A DNA stretch of 64,000 nt from Pectinophora gossypiella. Lineage: Eukaryota; Arthropoda; Insecta; Lepidoptera; Gelechiidae. Both the position numbers and the translations under genes were made by a program. Of this stretch, positions 60,201 to 64,000 are shown piece after piece (position 1 is the first letter of the stretch; the number at the start of each line of letters is the position of its first letter). The notes below the pieces were generated by a model that was given only the letters and a program-made list of their open reading frames with translations, made no database searches and was not told the origin of the DNA. The stretch covers positions 8,968,604-9,032,603 of the forward strand of contig NC_065404.1 in the NCBI RefSeq assembly GCF_024362695.1. Direction: 5' to 3'.

Positions 60201-62846
60201 TTCTTGGTCAGGATCGTCCGCAGACGATTGGGCTCCTCCGCGGCCACGGACACGGCGGCGGGCGCGTGCACCGAGGGCGGCGCCTCCACCGGCGTGGAAG
60301 GCGCGCGAGACGTAGAGCCCTCCGACTGCGTGTCCTTGCGATCCTTCGTGTCCTCGCCGGACATGTCGCTGAGCTGGAACGGCGACGTCCACTGGTCGAG
60401 GTCGAAGTCATTGATCGAGAACTGCGGGTCAGTCGGGCTGAGCGGGCGGTAGCGTGGCTCGCAGGCGGACGACTCGCCGTTGGCAACGGAGGTCATGAGC
60501 GGGCCGCCGACGGGCGGGCGCGCCGAGCTCGCGTCCAGCAAGTCGGCGTCGTCGTCGCCGAGTACCGTGTGCGTCGACATTATGAAGTCGGGCTCGTTGG
60601 ACGAGGAATTCGCGCGGAACAAGCGGGACCGGGCGCTCACTCGCAACCACGGCTTGTCGGGCGCGACGCGGATGCGGAACGGGTCACTCACAGCCGGCGG
60701 GGCCGGGTGACAGACGGCCTCTTGAAGGTGGGCCCTCACGCGAACGCGGTCACAAGATTCAACTAGGTCTAGGTAATGAGTACCCACAAGAGATATAGGA
60801 TAGTTCGAATAGCTTTCCACTCCACTTAAATCACAAGCTGGAACAAAAAGAATGCGCATTTCAGTTACGTGAGTCCATAAAAATGTAGTGAGTCGGTCGG
60901 GTGTAGTGAGCATACGTACAGAGAACAGTAAGGGTAGAGTCGAGGCGGAACACGATGTGGTCTGCGTGCTTGGCGGCGATGGCGGGCGGGCCGCCGTCGA
61001 CGGGGAGGAGAGCGGCCGACGCGTCCTCGCAGCGCCGGATGACGCACATGACGGAGCCGGCCTCCTCCGCCGACGAGCCGCGCACCGGCGCAGCGTGGAT
61101 CACACACTCCACGTACCTACAACGCACCCCGACATCATCTTCTGGGACTACTACTATAATAGCTTACACAACTTAGTCAAATGAGATACTATTTACGAAA
61201 GGTCAAAACGAGATTTTTGTATGAAAATACGAAAACATCACCAACAAACTTGATCGAACGCCGAACTCTTTATTACGTATTTATTATTTTTATTTATAAT
61301 AAAAACTTTATAATCAATAAAAAATCGTTAGTAAGGCAAATTGTAACATGTGCCTCTTTTTAATAATTTCGACTGATTTCTATTTCGATATTAGGTAGTA
61401 TTTTATAATTTATCTATGACCCAGTCGTCCACTCAATTATGCAAGTCATGTCATTATGGGTTTCAGTGTCGTAATGTAAGAATTTTATAATATCTTTTGT
61501 AATGAATGAATAAATAATAATAAATAAATGCTTCATGTCACCTTTCCATCCTGTCATACATAGCGAGTATCGAAACACACGCAACATTTTGCAACAATAT
61601 TTTTTACATATTTTACCAAACGATCAGGGATTACAGCTTTTCTACCGATCGTAAGTGTAATCGCCCTGTTATCGTCCGTCGGACACAATCGCCTATCATA
61701 ATGAAATCGCAAAAAAATGTTAACATATCAATAGCTAACGACGAATATGTATCAATCGATATCTTTGGCGAGTGATGTTACAGAAAACTTATGTTTTTGA
61801 ATACTTACCCGGTACTATCGGTCCCATTAGGATTTTTGATGAGAAGACGAACTTGGATAGCTTGAAACTTGTCGATTTCAGCTGAGCCCCAGCCGAAGGT
61901 CTGTATGTTCCGGAGCAACGGCCTCAACTTCGCATGATCGTTCGCATGCAAAAGTGAGAAAATAGACTTCCTGTACAACTCCGTTCTGCCCTGCAGAACG
62001 AGCTCCTTTATATTGTCGGTGACACACTCGATTTCACCCTTTGAGTTAATTTCCAGCAAAATCCATCCGAGGTTACTGGTGTAGTGTTTGAGCGCCTGTA
62101 AAAACAAAAAATATTGATAAATACCTACTTAAGTTTAACGACTATATGCATAGATACTTATGCAAATCTAATAATTACTAATACAGGAAACGTAAATACC
62201 AGTACCATAATAAAAAAAGACCTCAAAAAGCAATGAGTATTATCCAGTACAATTGATACAATGAAATGGTACAAAAATATCTACAAGACAATTAAACATT
62301 TCTTGAACTTGAAATTCGGCGAGTGGGTTTATGCATGTATGTATTAGTATTATAATAAAAAAGCCCAAACCAATTTATGAAAGGGACAGATCACAAGCAC
62401 TCTAAACATTGGTATGAAGATTACAATGAGAGTAGAAGAATCGAAAGTGGTGTGTAAGATTGTAGTAATTGAAATTCCGTGATCTCTGGTTACCCCTTGG
62501 AAACAGTGGCGATGTTATGTTACGTAAATAAGCTGATGCGCAGGCTGGGTATGTAGGTACCTCAATGAGCGTGGTGAGCTCGGAGTAGTGGAGCGGCGGC
62601 TGCGGCTGCGTGGAGGTGACCTCGCCGCCCTGCACGGGGGAGAGGCAGTGCGCGCGCACGGGGCAGTCGCCGGGGCACTCGAGCCGCCGCCGCAGCACCT
62701 CCTGGATCTGCTGGGTGGCCTCGCGGACGATGCCGTTCTTGTCCGGCTGCTTCACCTCTGCGAGACACGTCACCAAGAGCTCCTCGAGCTGGTTTATCGT
62801 CTCGTTTTCGAGCTCCCGACGACGCTTTTCGTTGTGACACTTGTTT
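42055..62846 (-). CDS. tai: Taiman / p160 steroid receptor coactivator, 3' part of gene (16 exons)
   Basis: This is a nuclear coactivator that in insects works with the ecdysone receptor and with the juvenile hormone receptor Met, recruiting histone acetyltransferases. The join, 5' to 3', is 62846-62561, 62095-61809, 61116-60920, 60837-59876, 59715-59473, 59333-58945, 58691-58485, 57813-57630, 57058-56933, 56368-56186, 53871-53757, 47121-47014, 46123-45983, 45123-44944, 44360-44287, 42213-42055. Phases agree throughout and give 1279 residues plus TGA; upstream codons are outside the window. Numbered from the first full codon: bHLH about 1-54 (basic KCHNEKRRR), PAS region about 90-260, the end of PAS-B about 310-350, and LXXLL-type NR boxes at 483-487 (LKDLL), 575-579 (variant LLKIL), 605-609 (LSQLL), 695-699 (LVALL) and 1273-1277 (LQKLL). 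An acidic SDILDEVIDNMPD segment (about 882-894) resembles the activation region of SRC proteins. A conserved SEYVRNELRAVVGAR block lies near the C-terminus. Family identity is secure; splice sites are read by eye. Confidence 0.93.
42214..44286 (-). other. tai intron between exons o and p
   Basis: 2.07 kb, strongly AT-rich. No repeat, exon or structured RNA was recognised. Confidence 0.6.
44287..44360 (-). CDS. tai: tai exon o: 74-nt frame-deciding cassette
   Basis: Acceptor GTACGTACGTAG and donor CCG|GTAAGC. It encodes 24 full codons (GGSVLGTRAPSAAASSWE and on). It enters in phase 1 and leaves in phase 0, so it must be included for the last exon to be read in the frame that ends with the LXXLL motif. 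Skipping it would join exon n to the last exon in another frame, with a stop at 42164-42166. It is recognised from the splice signals and from phase logic. Confidence 0.8.
44944..45123 (-). CDS. tai: tai exon n: conserved SEYVRNELRAVVGAR block
   Basis: Acceptor GTGTGCAG and donor CTG|GTGAGT; 180 nt, symmetrical. A poly-Gly run precedes SEYVRNELRAVVGARSRP, a block conserved near the C-terminus of insect Taiman, and then DLDPLISFDMPTP. A second AG six bases into the exon would remove two residues in frame. Confidence 0.9.
45983..46123 (-). CDS. tai: tai exon m
   Basis: Acceptor TGTGTGGCAG and donor CCCT|GTGAGT; 141 nt, symmetrical (phase 1 to 1). It encodes VGGYYEEGAGGAGYCGEYA followed by a Pro/His run. 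The introns on either side (46124-47013 and 45124-45982) hold nothing recognisable apart from a short GT-rich patch at 46990-47004. Confidence 0.85.
47014..47121 (-). CDS. tai: tai exon l (acceptor uncertain)
   Basis: The donor CAGCTAG|GTAAAA is clear. Two acceptors are visible. GTGGCAG (exon end 47128) looks better but breaks the frame with exon k. GGGGTCAG (exon end 47121) has a poor pyrimidine tract but gives the required phase, so it is chosen. At 108 nt it is a symmetrical exon that could be skipped in frame. It encodes Gly/His/Pro-rich sequence including HTPLTPQPYLRAPRPQ. An unseen micro-exon in the 6.6-kb intron is the alternative. Confidence 0.65.
   Translation of the reverse strand, partial: RRAATRTAAARARTRPPRCTRRSRRSPTSARRARS
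47256..47577 (+). mobile_element. tRNA-derived SINE
   Basis: A tRNA-like head with a degraded A box and a B box (GGTTTGATTCC) is followed by the shared body (GGCTTGAATCACCTG, CCGTGCTCCGGA, TTAGCCGTAA, GGTTGATTGAGG). It is the same family as the copies at 7981-8315 and 8877-9189. It lies in tai intron k-l, antisense to tai. Target duplications were not clear. Confidence 0.85.
48047..48252 (+). repeat. DIRS left inverted terminal repeat
   Basis: 206 bp whose reverse complement equals 52816-53021 as far as I can align by eye. Outside it lies the 17-bp left extremity 48030-48046, which is matched only in the internal complementary region. Confidence 0.9.
48424..49587 (+). CDS. DIRS ORF1, gag-like protein
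   Basis: A 387-residue frame from ATG 48424 (a GTG codon precedes it). The N-terminus is rich in Ser, Arg and His (SSGRRGRKRSRSRRR), fitting nucleic-acid binding. The middle is predicted helical and the C-terminus is Pro/Gly/Arg/Lys-rich. No zinc knuckle was seen. ORF1 position and composition match the gag-like protein of DIRS elements. It overlaps the RT frame by about 400 bp. Confidence 0.75.
   Translation: MDPPRGGSEYDESSRSSSSSSGRRGRKRSRSRRRQHHRRHRSSKSRLSRLEYAFEKISKEVSEMHAHFISNRESHDGDAVPGIVSSDLESTCSRVEQGVVTGEQSVGKNIELKFETTLKNETTRSSEAHLELLNKLQHFDSPDWHQVRFSDAQKLYNSTPGFVELESNDLIKSFDRTRALQISERSIAAITHALIIQYDSLKEGLNMLVSWLNDQAEITADAICDKINEIFTNEESTYLKVNLHILQMICGRRADIIQQRRDAILTCVPNLFTRESLRKIPPTNEHLFNEVQLSELISKHGGLFKVFSHPKSTQGSTKRPLPAQGGSATRKPTAPVRNGGALGPAPSTSIPAQGRKRQGESAFRSQAKRAKQSLSRKSHRYSGRRDD
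49181..51472 (+). CDS. DIRS ORF2, reverse transcriptase - RNase H
   Basis: Open from 49181; the true start is unclear (first in-frame ATG about 49274, or entry by frameshift from ORF1). RT motifs in order: WLTKIDLSNAYFHLPI, LPFGLATAPKVF, and the catalytic IVYLDDFLIA near 50200. RNase H motifs follow: YLATDSSSQGWGAQL, a conserved Glu in EMLAIVRVLQL, VQSDNRTVVAYL and YNYVADRLSR. The tail starting PQVDLFASRRA and containing WIFPPPCLIPKVL is the domain that follows RNase H in DIRS elements, related to methyltransferases. No internal stops. Confidence 0.88.
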   Translation: MPILFSNGATLFSLVFQTCSHGSLYEKFPPQMNICSMRCSSPSSSPNMEAYSRSSLTRSLRKALPNAPFLRKEGVQHANLRPPCATEEPSALPPVLPYLRKGGSGRGRVHFARKRSVQSNRSPASLIGTLAEGTIDSSHQIFQAGQIKHRLDVWRRLGAPQYILNIIQGYRIPFLIKPPLVHPSRIPQKLHTKLSRDMLIQINLLIDQGVLERARVSPSFISNMFLVKKKGIEMSYRPVFNLKFLNKFVHVTKFRLVNMYRVPDFLQPQDWLTKIDLSNAYFHLPILNSHRPFLRLMFAEKLYQMTCLPFGLATAPKVFASLTNWIAQMLREQGVRIIVYLDDFLIANQSKETLQDHTNLVVRTLQDLGWAVNFQKSILNPQKSIEYLGIKWDTWLNRKELPRDKLVGVKGKTEKMLRSKAVSLKAVQSILGLWNFSSFVVPRGRLNARALLKLLHRMTLLNLRVIKLPFSACQNLEWWLLNHRTSSQIHFPPPNFYLATDSSSQGWGAQLNTETLSGRWSKEETFFHGNILEMLAIVRVLQLKGAMMQNSSLLVQSDNRTVVAYLRNEGGTKSESLLDLTYKVLGELDRHHIHMTVYHIPGRYNYVADRLSRADSTSEWHLLSPLTSEVFRLWGVPQVDLFASRRAHVVPSYVTLEIADPKALFINAFSRIWVYRLAWIFPPPCLIPKVLAHLNQAIGKYIIVAPRWEKVFWRADLQARSLQLPLLIHNLHQVLIDTKTNCPPPQVSQLHLEVWLIQGGRHC
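51037..52425 (+). CDS. DIRS ORF3, tyrosine recombinase
   Basis: This frame overlaps the end of ORF2; start ATG at 51037 or 51196 (the frame is open further upstream, without coding signal). An N-terminal core-binding-like region (STLGSYKPAWQRWCKWSREN) precedes the catalytic domain: first Arg in LLCSGRRIHDLTLLR, second Arg in PGSVRSAVASSSW, then ARGNWQSAGTFHKYYKKE with the nucleophilic Tyr near 52350. The residue three before the second Arg is Gly rather than the His of the usual H-x-x-R. It would integrate the circular DNA made by ORF2 without target duplication. Confidence 0.88.
   Translation: MASFEPLNLRGFSSLGRTPGRPLCVPKGTCSSVVRDVRNSGSESSFHKRFQSDMGIQVSMDISAPLSNSEGVSTFEPGDRQIHNSCSPLGKGVLESGSPSSFAATSTANSQPTPSTDRYKNELSSATGEPVTFRSVVDTGWSSLLSAWNREQVELLDRSWRKSTLGSYKPAWQRWCKWSRENNVSVDNPSPQDLGRFLTDLFLKVNLSYSSICLHKSVVSTFCKPVAGDPLSSHVIVRQTLKGIALQQPPKHKPPVWDVNTLASYLAMHDPCSDSLFEVSKRTAILLLLCSGRRIHDLTLLRMDRNSLIFEEDSIVLWPEYGSKTDSKSYRQSGWRLLKCESNPNICPVLWVRKLLACTSSRREDIKSLFVSVCGPPKPASRSIIGGWIRRALQDAGIHCSPGSVRSAVASSSWLDNTPIDQILARGNWQSAGTFHKYYKKEVTTSTSRGSSHSLSNLFQVV
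52581..52690 (+). repeat. DIRS internal complementary region (circle-junction template)
   Basis: 52581-52626 is the reverse complement of the left end (48030-48075, 46 nt). From about 52621 to 52690 it is the reverse complement of the right end (about 53007-53067). The two halves meet at TAATATACC, so the region spells the joined ends of the element. In DIRS1-like elements this segment is thought to guide closure of the circular DNA intermediate. Confidence 0.9.
52816..53021 (-). repeat. DIRS right inverted terminal repeat
   Basis: Inverted copy of the left repeat. The right extremity 53022-53066 is different from the left one and is matched, inverted, in the internal complementary region. 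Confidence 0.9.
53067..53740 (+). mobile_element. RTE-type LINE remnant, 3' end of reverse transcriptase ORF
   Basis: The frame 53295-53723 reads FVYLGTMFTRDGK, then VLVPTL, then a jump to RPRRTYIDQIKDVLRKG, RRACMKRLTNVEEA and SAYPGGK, the end of the lepidopteran RTE-like reverse transcriptase. The middle part, normally carrying GSETW and a WFGH motif, is deleted, so the copy is dead. Its 3' end lies directly against tai exon k. It is bounded on the left by the DIRS element. Confidence 0.75.
53757..53871 (-). CDS. tai: tai exon k
   Basis: Acceptor CGTTTGCAG and strong donor CCA|GTAAGT; 38 codons plus one base. It encodes ADQSQQDLGSTINALVSATP and then DYHHLYHPS. It is stranded between two transposon-filled introns: the foldback element upstream, and the LINE, DIRS and SINE cluster downstream. 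The LINE remnant ends within about 35 bp of this donor. Confidence 0.85.
54046..56089. mobile_element. 2-kb foldback element of opposed tandem repeats
   Basis: The ends are inverted (AAAGGAGATCATCGG and its complement). Inside, the left half repeats a unit containing TTATTACTATGGCACCAAA and AAAGTGCCGGCCAA every 152 bp (54131, 54283, 54435, then diverged copies). The right half carries the same units inverted, ending with GGCCGGCACTTTCAAAT. No coding frame. It fills almost all of tai intron j-k and would be transcribed as a long imperfect hairpin. Confidence 0.8.
56186..56368 (-). CDS. tai: tai exon j: Gly/Ala-rich then Gln/Arg helix
   Basis: Acceptor TGGGCCGCAG and donor GAG|GTACCC; 61 codons, phase 0 to 0. 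A Gly/Ala/Val-rich half is followed by a probable helix (LAAEQQRARLLQMQRSQQML) of the glutamine-rich kind found in p160 C-terminal regions. The exon is extremely GC-rich and open in several frames; only this frame agrees with both splice sites. Confidence 0.85.
56437..56512 (-). mobile_element. SINE body fragment
   Basis: About 76 bp match, inverted, the body of the SINE at 30751-31097 (the part around CATGTCAGAGGCCTTTGACAG). It lies in tai intron i-j. Confidence 0.65.
56933..57058 (-). CDS. tai: tai exon i: conserved KEKHAMINAIRQSLMQCE segment
   Basis: Acceptor ATATTTTCAG and donor CAG|GTGAGT; 42 codons, phase 0 to 0. The encoded amphipathic segment HAMINAIRQSLMQCE follows the acidic region as the homologous segment does in SRC proteins. 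A Ser/Pro-rich tail follows. The intron upstream (57059-57629, 571 bp) is plain AT-rich sequence. Confidence 0.88.
57630..57813 (-). CDS. tai: tai exon h: acidic SDILDEVIDNMPD segment
   Basis: Acceptor TTCCTATACAG and donor GCG|GTTAGT; one base plus 61 codons. The leucine/acidic segment LSDILDEVIDNMPD corresponds by position and composition to the LEEILDDL region of vertebrate SRC proteins, part of the activation domain that contacts CBP/p300 (family knowledge). The intron upstream (57814-58484, 671 bp) shows no recognisable feature. Confidence 0.9.
58485..58691 (-). CDS. tai: tai exon g, with tandem CAGCAG acceptor
   Basis: 68 codons rich in Gly, Pro, His and Ala. The acceptor is a NAGNAG: CAG at 58692-58694 gives the exon end 58691, and the next CAG at 58689-58691 gives 58688. 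Both keep frame and differ by one serine. The donor is best placed at CC|GTCAGT, because it alone matches the phase of the next exon; the nearby GTACAC would not. Confidence 0.85.
58945..59333 (-). CDS. tai: tai exon f: LVALL box and His/Gln/Pro-rich tract
   Basis: Acceptor TATATCTCCAG and donor CA|GTAAGTATT. It encodes a Ser-rich start, NR box LVALL (59211-59225), a Pro-rich stretch, and a long low-complexity region of His, Gln and Pro (about 58979-59100). Polyglutamine/histidine tracts are common in insect Taiman activation regions. GC content is far above the neighbouring introns. Confidence 0.92.
59473..59715 (-). CDS. tai: tai exon e: LSQLL NR box and nuclear basic segment
   Basis: Acceptor TTAATTTTAG and donor CAG|GTGAGG; 81 codons, phase 0 to 0. 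It starts ILKKSDEDGDENRR, completing the LLKIL box, then carries LLSQLL (59620-59634 for LSQLL). The later stretch GMKRKMDENKG is lysine/arginine-rich and could act as a nuclear localisation signal (inference). Confidence 0.92.
59876..60837 (-). CDS. tai: tai exon d: PAS-B end, acidic/Ser-rich region and first NR box
   Basis: The largest exon (320 full codons). Acceptor TTTTTGTTCCAG, donor AAA|GTAAGT. It encodes the end of PAS-B (SRLFRANSSSNEPDFIMSTHT), an aspartate-rich segment (GDDDADLLD), a conserved DPQFSINDFDLDQWTSPF block, NR box LKDLL (60146-60160) flanked by acidic KQEDEE, and a run of seven His-Thr-Pro triplets followed by a Pro/His-rich tail. It ends DVLLK, which completes a variant LLKIL box with the next exon. 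Confidence 0.92.
60038..60100 (-). repeat. 9-bp coding tandem repeat, (His-Thr-Pro)x7
   Basis: Seven tandem 9-bp units (CACACGCCG on the coding strand, with third-position variants ACC and ACT/CCT) encode uninterrupted His-Thr-Pro triplets in tai. Silent differences between units show the array is not brand new. Unit number is a likely length polymorphism. Confidence 0.9.
60920..61116 (-). CDS. tai: tai exon c: end of PAS-A and linker
   Basis: Acceptor TTGTAG and donor T|GTACGT; 65 full codons. It continues the PAS fold (GYVECVIHAAPVRG, then SVMCVIRRCEDAS) and runs into KHADHIVFRLDSTLTVL, which opens the second PAS repeat. The intron before it (61117-61808, 692 bp) is AT-rich, with no repeat or exon seen. 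The intron after it is only 82 bp. Confidence 0.9.
61809..62095 (-). CDS. tai: tai exon b: PAS-A core
   Basis: Acceptor TTTTTACAG and donor GG|GTAAGTAT. The phase is 0 in and 2 out. It encodes a typical PAS core: GWILLEINSKGEIECVTDN, then a SIFSLLHANDHAKLRPLL stretch matching the p160 PAS-A consensus. The intron upstream (62096-62560, 465 bp) is AT-rich and shows nothing recognisable. Confidence 0.92.
62561..62846 (-). CDS. tai: tai exon a: bHLH domain
   Basis: Acceptor GTTACAG at 62847-62853 and donor GAG|GTACCT. The exon opens with the last base of a codon and ends in phase 0. It encodes 95 residues: the basic region and both helices of the bHLH (KCHNEKRRREL, then a second helix ending EVLRRRL), then a cysteine-bearing linker and the start of the PAS region (SELTTLIE). 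The open frame continues upstream of the acceptor for about 33 codons, but that part is intronic. The gene's first exons are not in the window. Confidence 0.9.
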
Positions 62847-64000
62847 CTGTAACAGTATGCCGACGTCATTACACACAGTGAAACAATCACAACAGTGCCG
62901 ATTATAACTAACGGTGCGATTTTTTCTACACGGTTAACATTCAATTACATAGCCAAAAATAAATTACTAAATAATTTTAATTACACTATATATTTTAAGG
63001 AAAATACAACAAAACCAGTTTTGACGGGATATTAGAAGAAGAACTGTCTTGCCTTGAATTTGATTAGAATTCACATCTTTCAAACATTAAACCAAGTAAC
63101 TTGCATAATTTAATTTAAAATAAATTCAACGCTAAACCGAGAACACAAACTAACTAGAACTGTCAACTGTTAGAAAGAATAATTATTTTTCCTCATAGCT
63201 GCTGAAGGTTGCACAGTGTACAGTCATCTATTCTCACTAAGCTTATCATATGTTTAGTGAACCGGTATACAGAAAGGTACCATTCATATACACGTAGAAA
63301 AACATGCATAAACATAATACAAAACCCAATAAAAACAAAATAAGCCCACTTCCTTTGTTTCCTTAACACAAAGACTACCACATGGCCTTACACCATACGA
63401 ATTTAGCAAACGAATTACGATCTCTTCATGGCAAATGATTTGTCATGATCTGAGTCACTACAGTACTAGCCGTGATCGACCAGACAGAAGTCTTTGTGAG
63501 AATAAACAAACATTTATCTAATACAACTTACACATACAGTTAAAAATATTCATTCGTATGATAATTATAACAAACCACTATTAAAAGCTTACGAATAACG
63601 ATTGAAGAATATAATATGTAGGTGGTGAGGTGATCAATAATGAAAGCCATTAAAATGATATGACCAACACGTTTAGTATGAACAACAAATAATAAAGGCG
63701 AAAGGAAATTAAATTAATGATAAGGCAAGAATGTTAATTTGTGGAATTCTTCTAAACTGTCATAAAATAAATAATACGTCGTACCTAGTTATATTTGTAT
63801 ATTCACGGCATATTGTTCATCGTGATTCGTGATCGATGACTTAATATTTTTTCTCAATTAACAAGATAAGAAAATAAGTTGCAATATTACCTTTATATCA
63901 ATAAAGGTAATGCCTAAATTGGCACAGCTTACTTTAAATAAAAAGTATGTGAATGTCAGTCAACATTCACTTATTTCAATAGTAAAGGTGTAAAAAATAG
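62847..64000. other. tai intron upstream of the bHLH exon
   Basis: AT-rich sequence up to the window edge. No upstream tai exon, promoter or repeat was recognised. The hydrophobic open frame just upstream of exon a is intron read-through. Confidence 0.6.

Noticed and set aside
62847..62944. Hydrophobic N-terminal extension of the bHLH frame that looks like a transmembrane helix
   Set aside because: A good acceptor at 62847-62853 starts exon a; the extension is intron read-through and Taiman is nuclear.

Overview
The window looks like a stretch of moth or butterfly (Lepidoptera) nuclear genome. Genes are split into small GC-rich exons inside AT-rich introns. The spacers carry tRNA-headed SINEs with the typical lepidopteran body, 3' ends of an RTE-type LINE, hairpin elements and a complete-looking DIRS retrotransposon. 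No species can be named from the sequence alone.

Right third (42.05-62.85 kb, minus strand): sixteen consecutive exons of the p160/SRC-family nuclear receptor coactivator taiman (tai, also called FISC). The exons run from the bHLH domain through PAS and the NR boxes to a C-terminal LXXLL motif and the stop codon at 42055-42057. Phases agree at all fifteen junctions and give 1279 codons plus stop; only the start of the gene lies beyond the right edge. A 74-nt cassette exon (44287-44360) decides whether the C-terminal LXXLL is in frame. A long AT-rich 3' UTR probably follows, perhaps to about 36.77 kb.

Two tai introns are swollen by mobile DNA. The 6.6-kb intron holds a SINE, a DIRS element (48030-53066, plus strand) with 206-bp inverted repeats that I read as identical, an internal complementary region, and gag-like, RT/RNase H and tyrosine recombinase reading frames, and an RTE-like LINE remnant ending close to a tai splice donor. 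The 2.3-kb intron is almost entirely one foldback element built from oppositely oriented repeats.

Left half (1-36 kb): mostly non-coding, probably the 5' region of another minus-strand gene. Supported pieces are a C1 zinc-finger exon at 11.7 kb and two short ATG exons at 33.4 and 32.1 kb whose peptides both start MPW and whose phase fits the C1 exon. A further possible first exon lies at 2.8 kb, and a membrane-anchor first exon at 35.8-36.0 kb may belong to this or another gene. An initiator tRNA-Met gene (18077-18148, plus strand) stands alone between repeats. Three SINEs have clear target-site duplications, and an 0.8-kb palindromic hairpin element sits at 12.76-13.57 kb.
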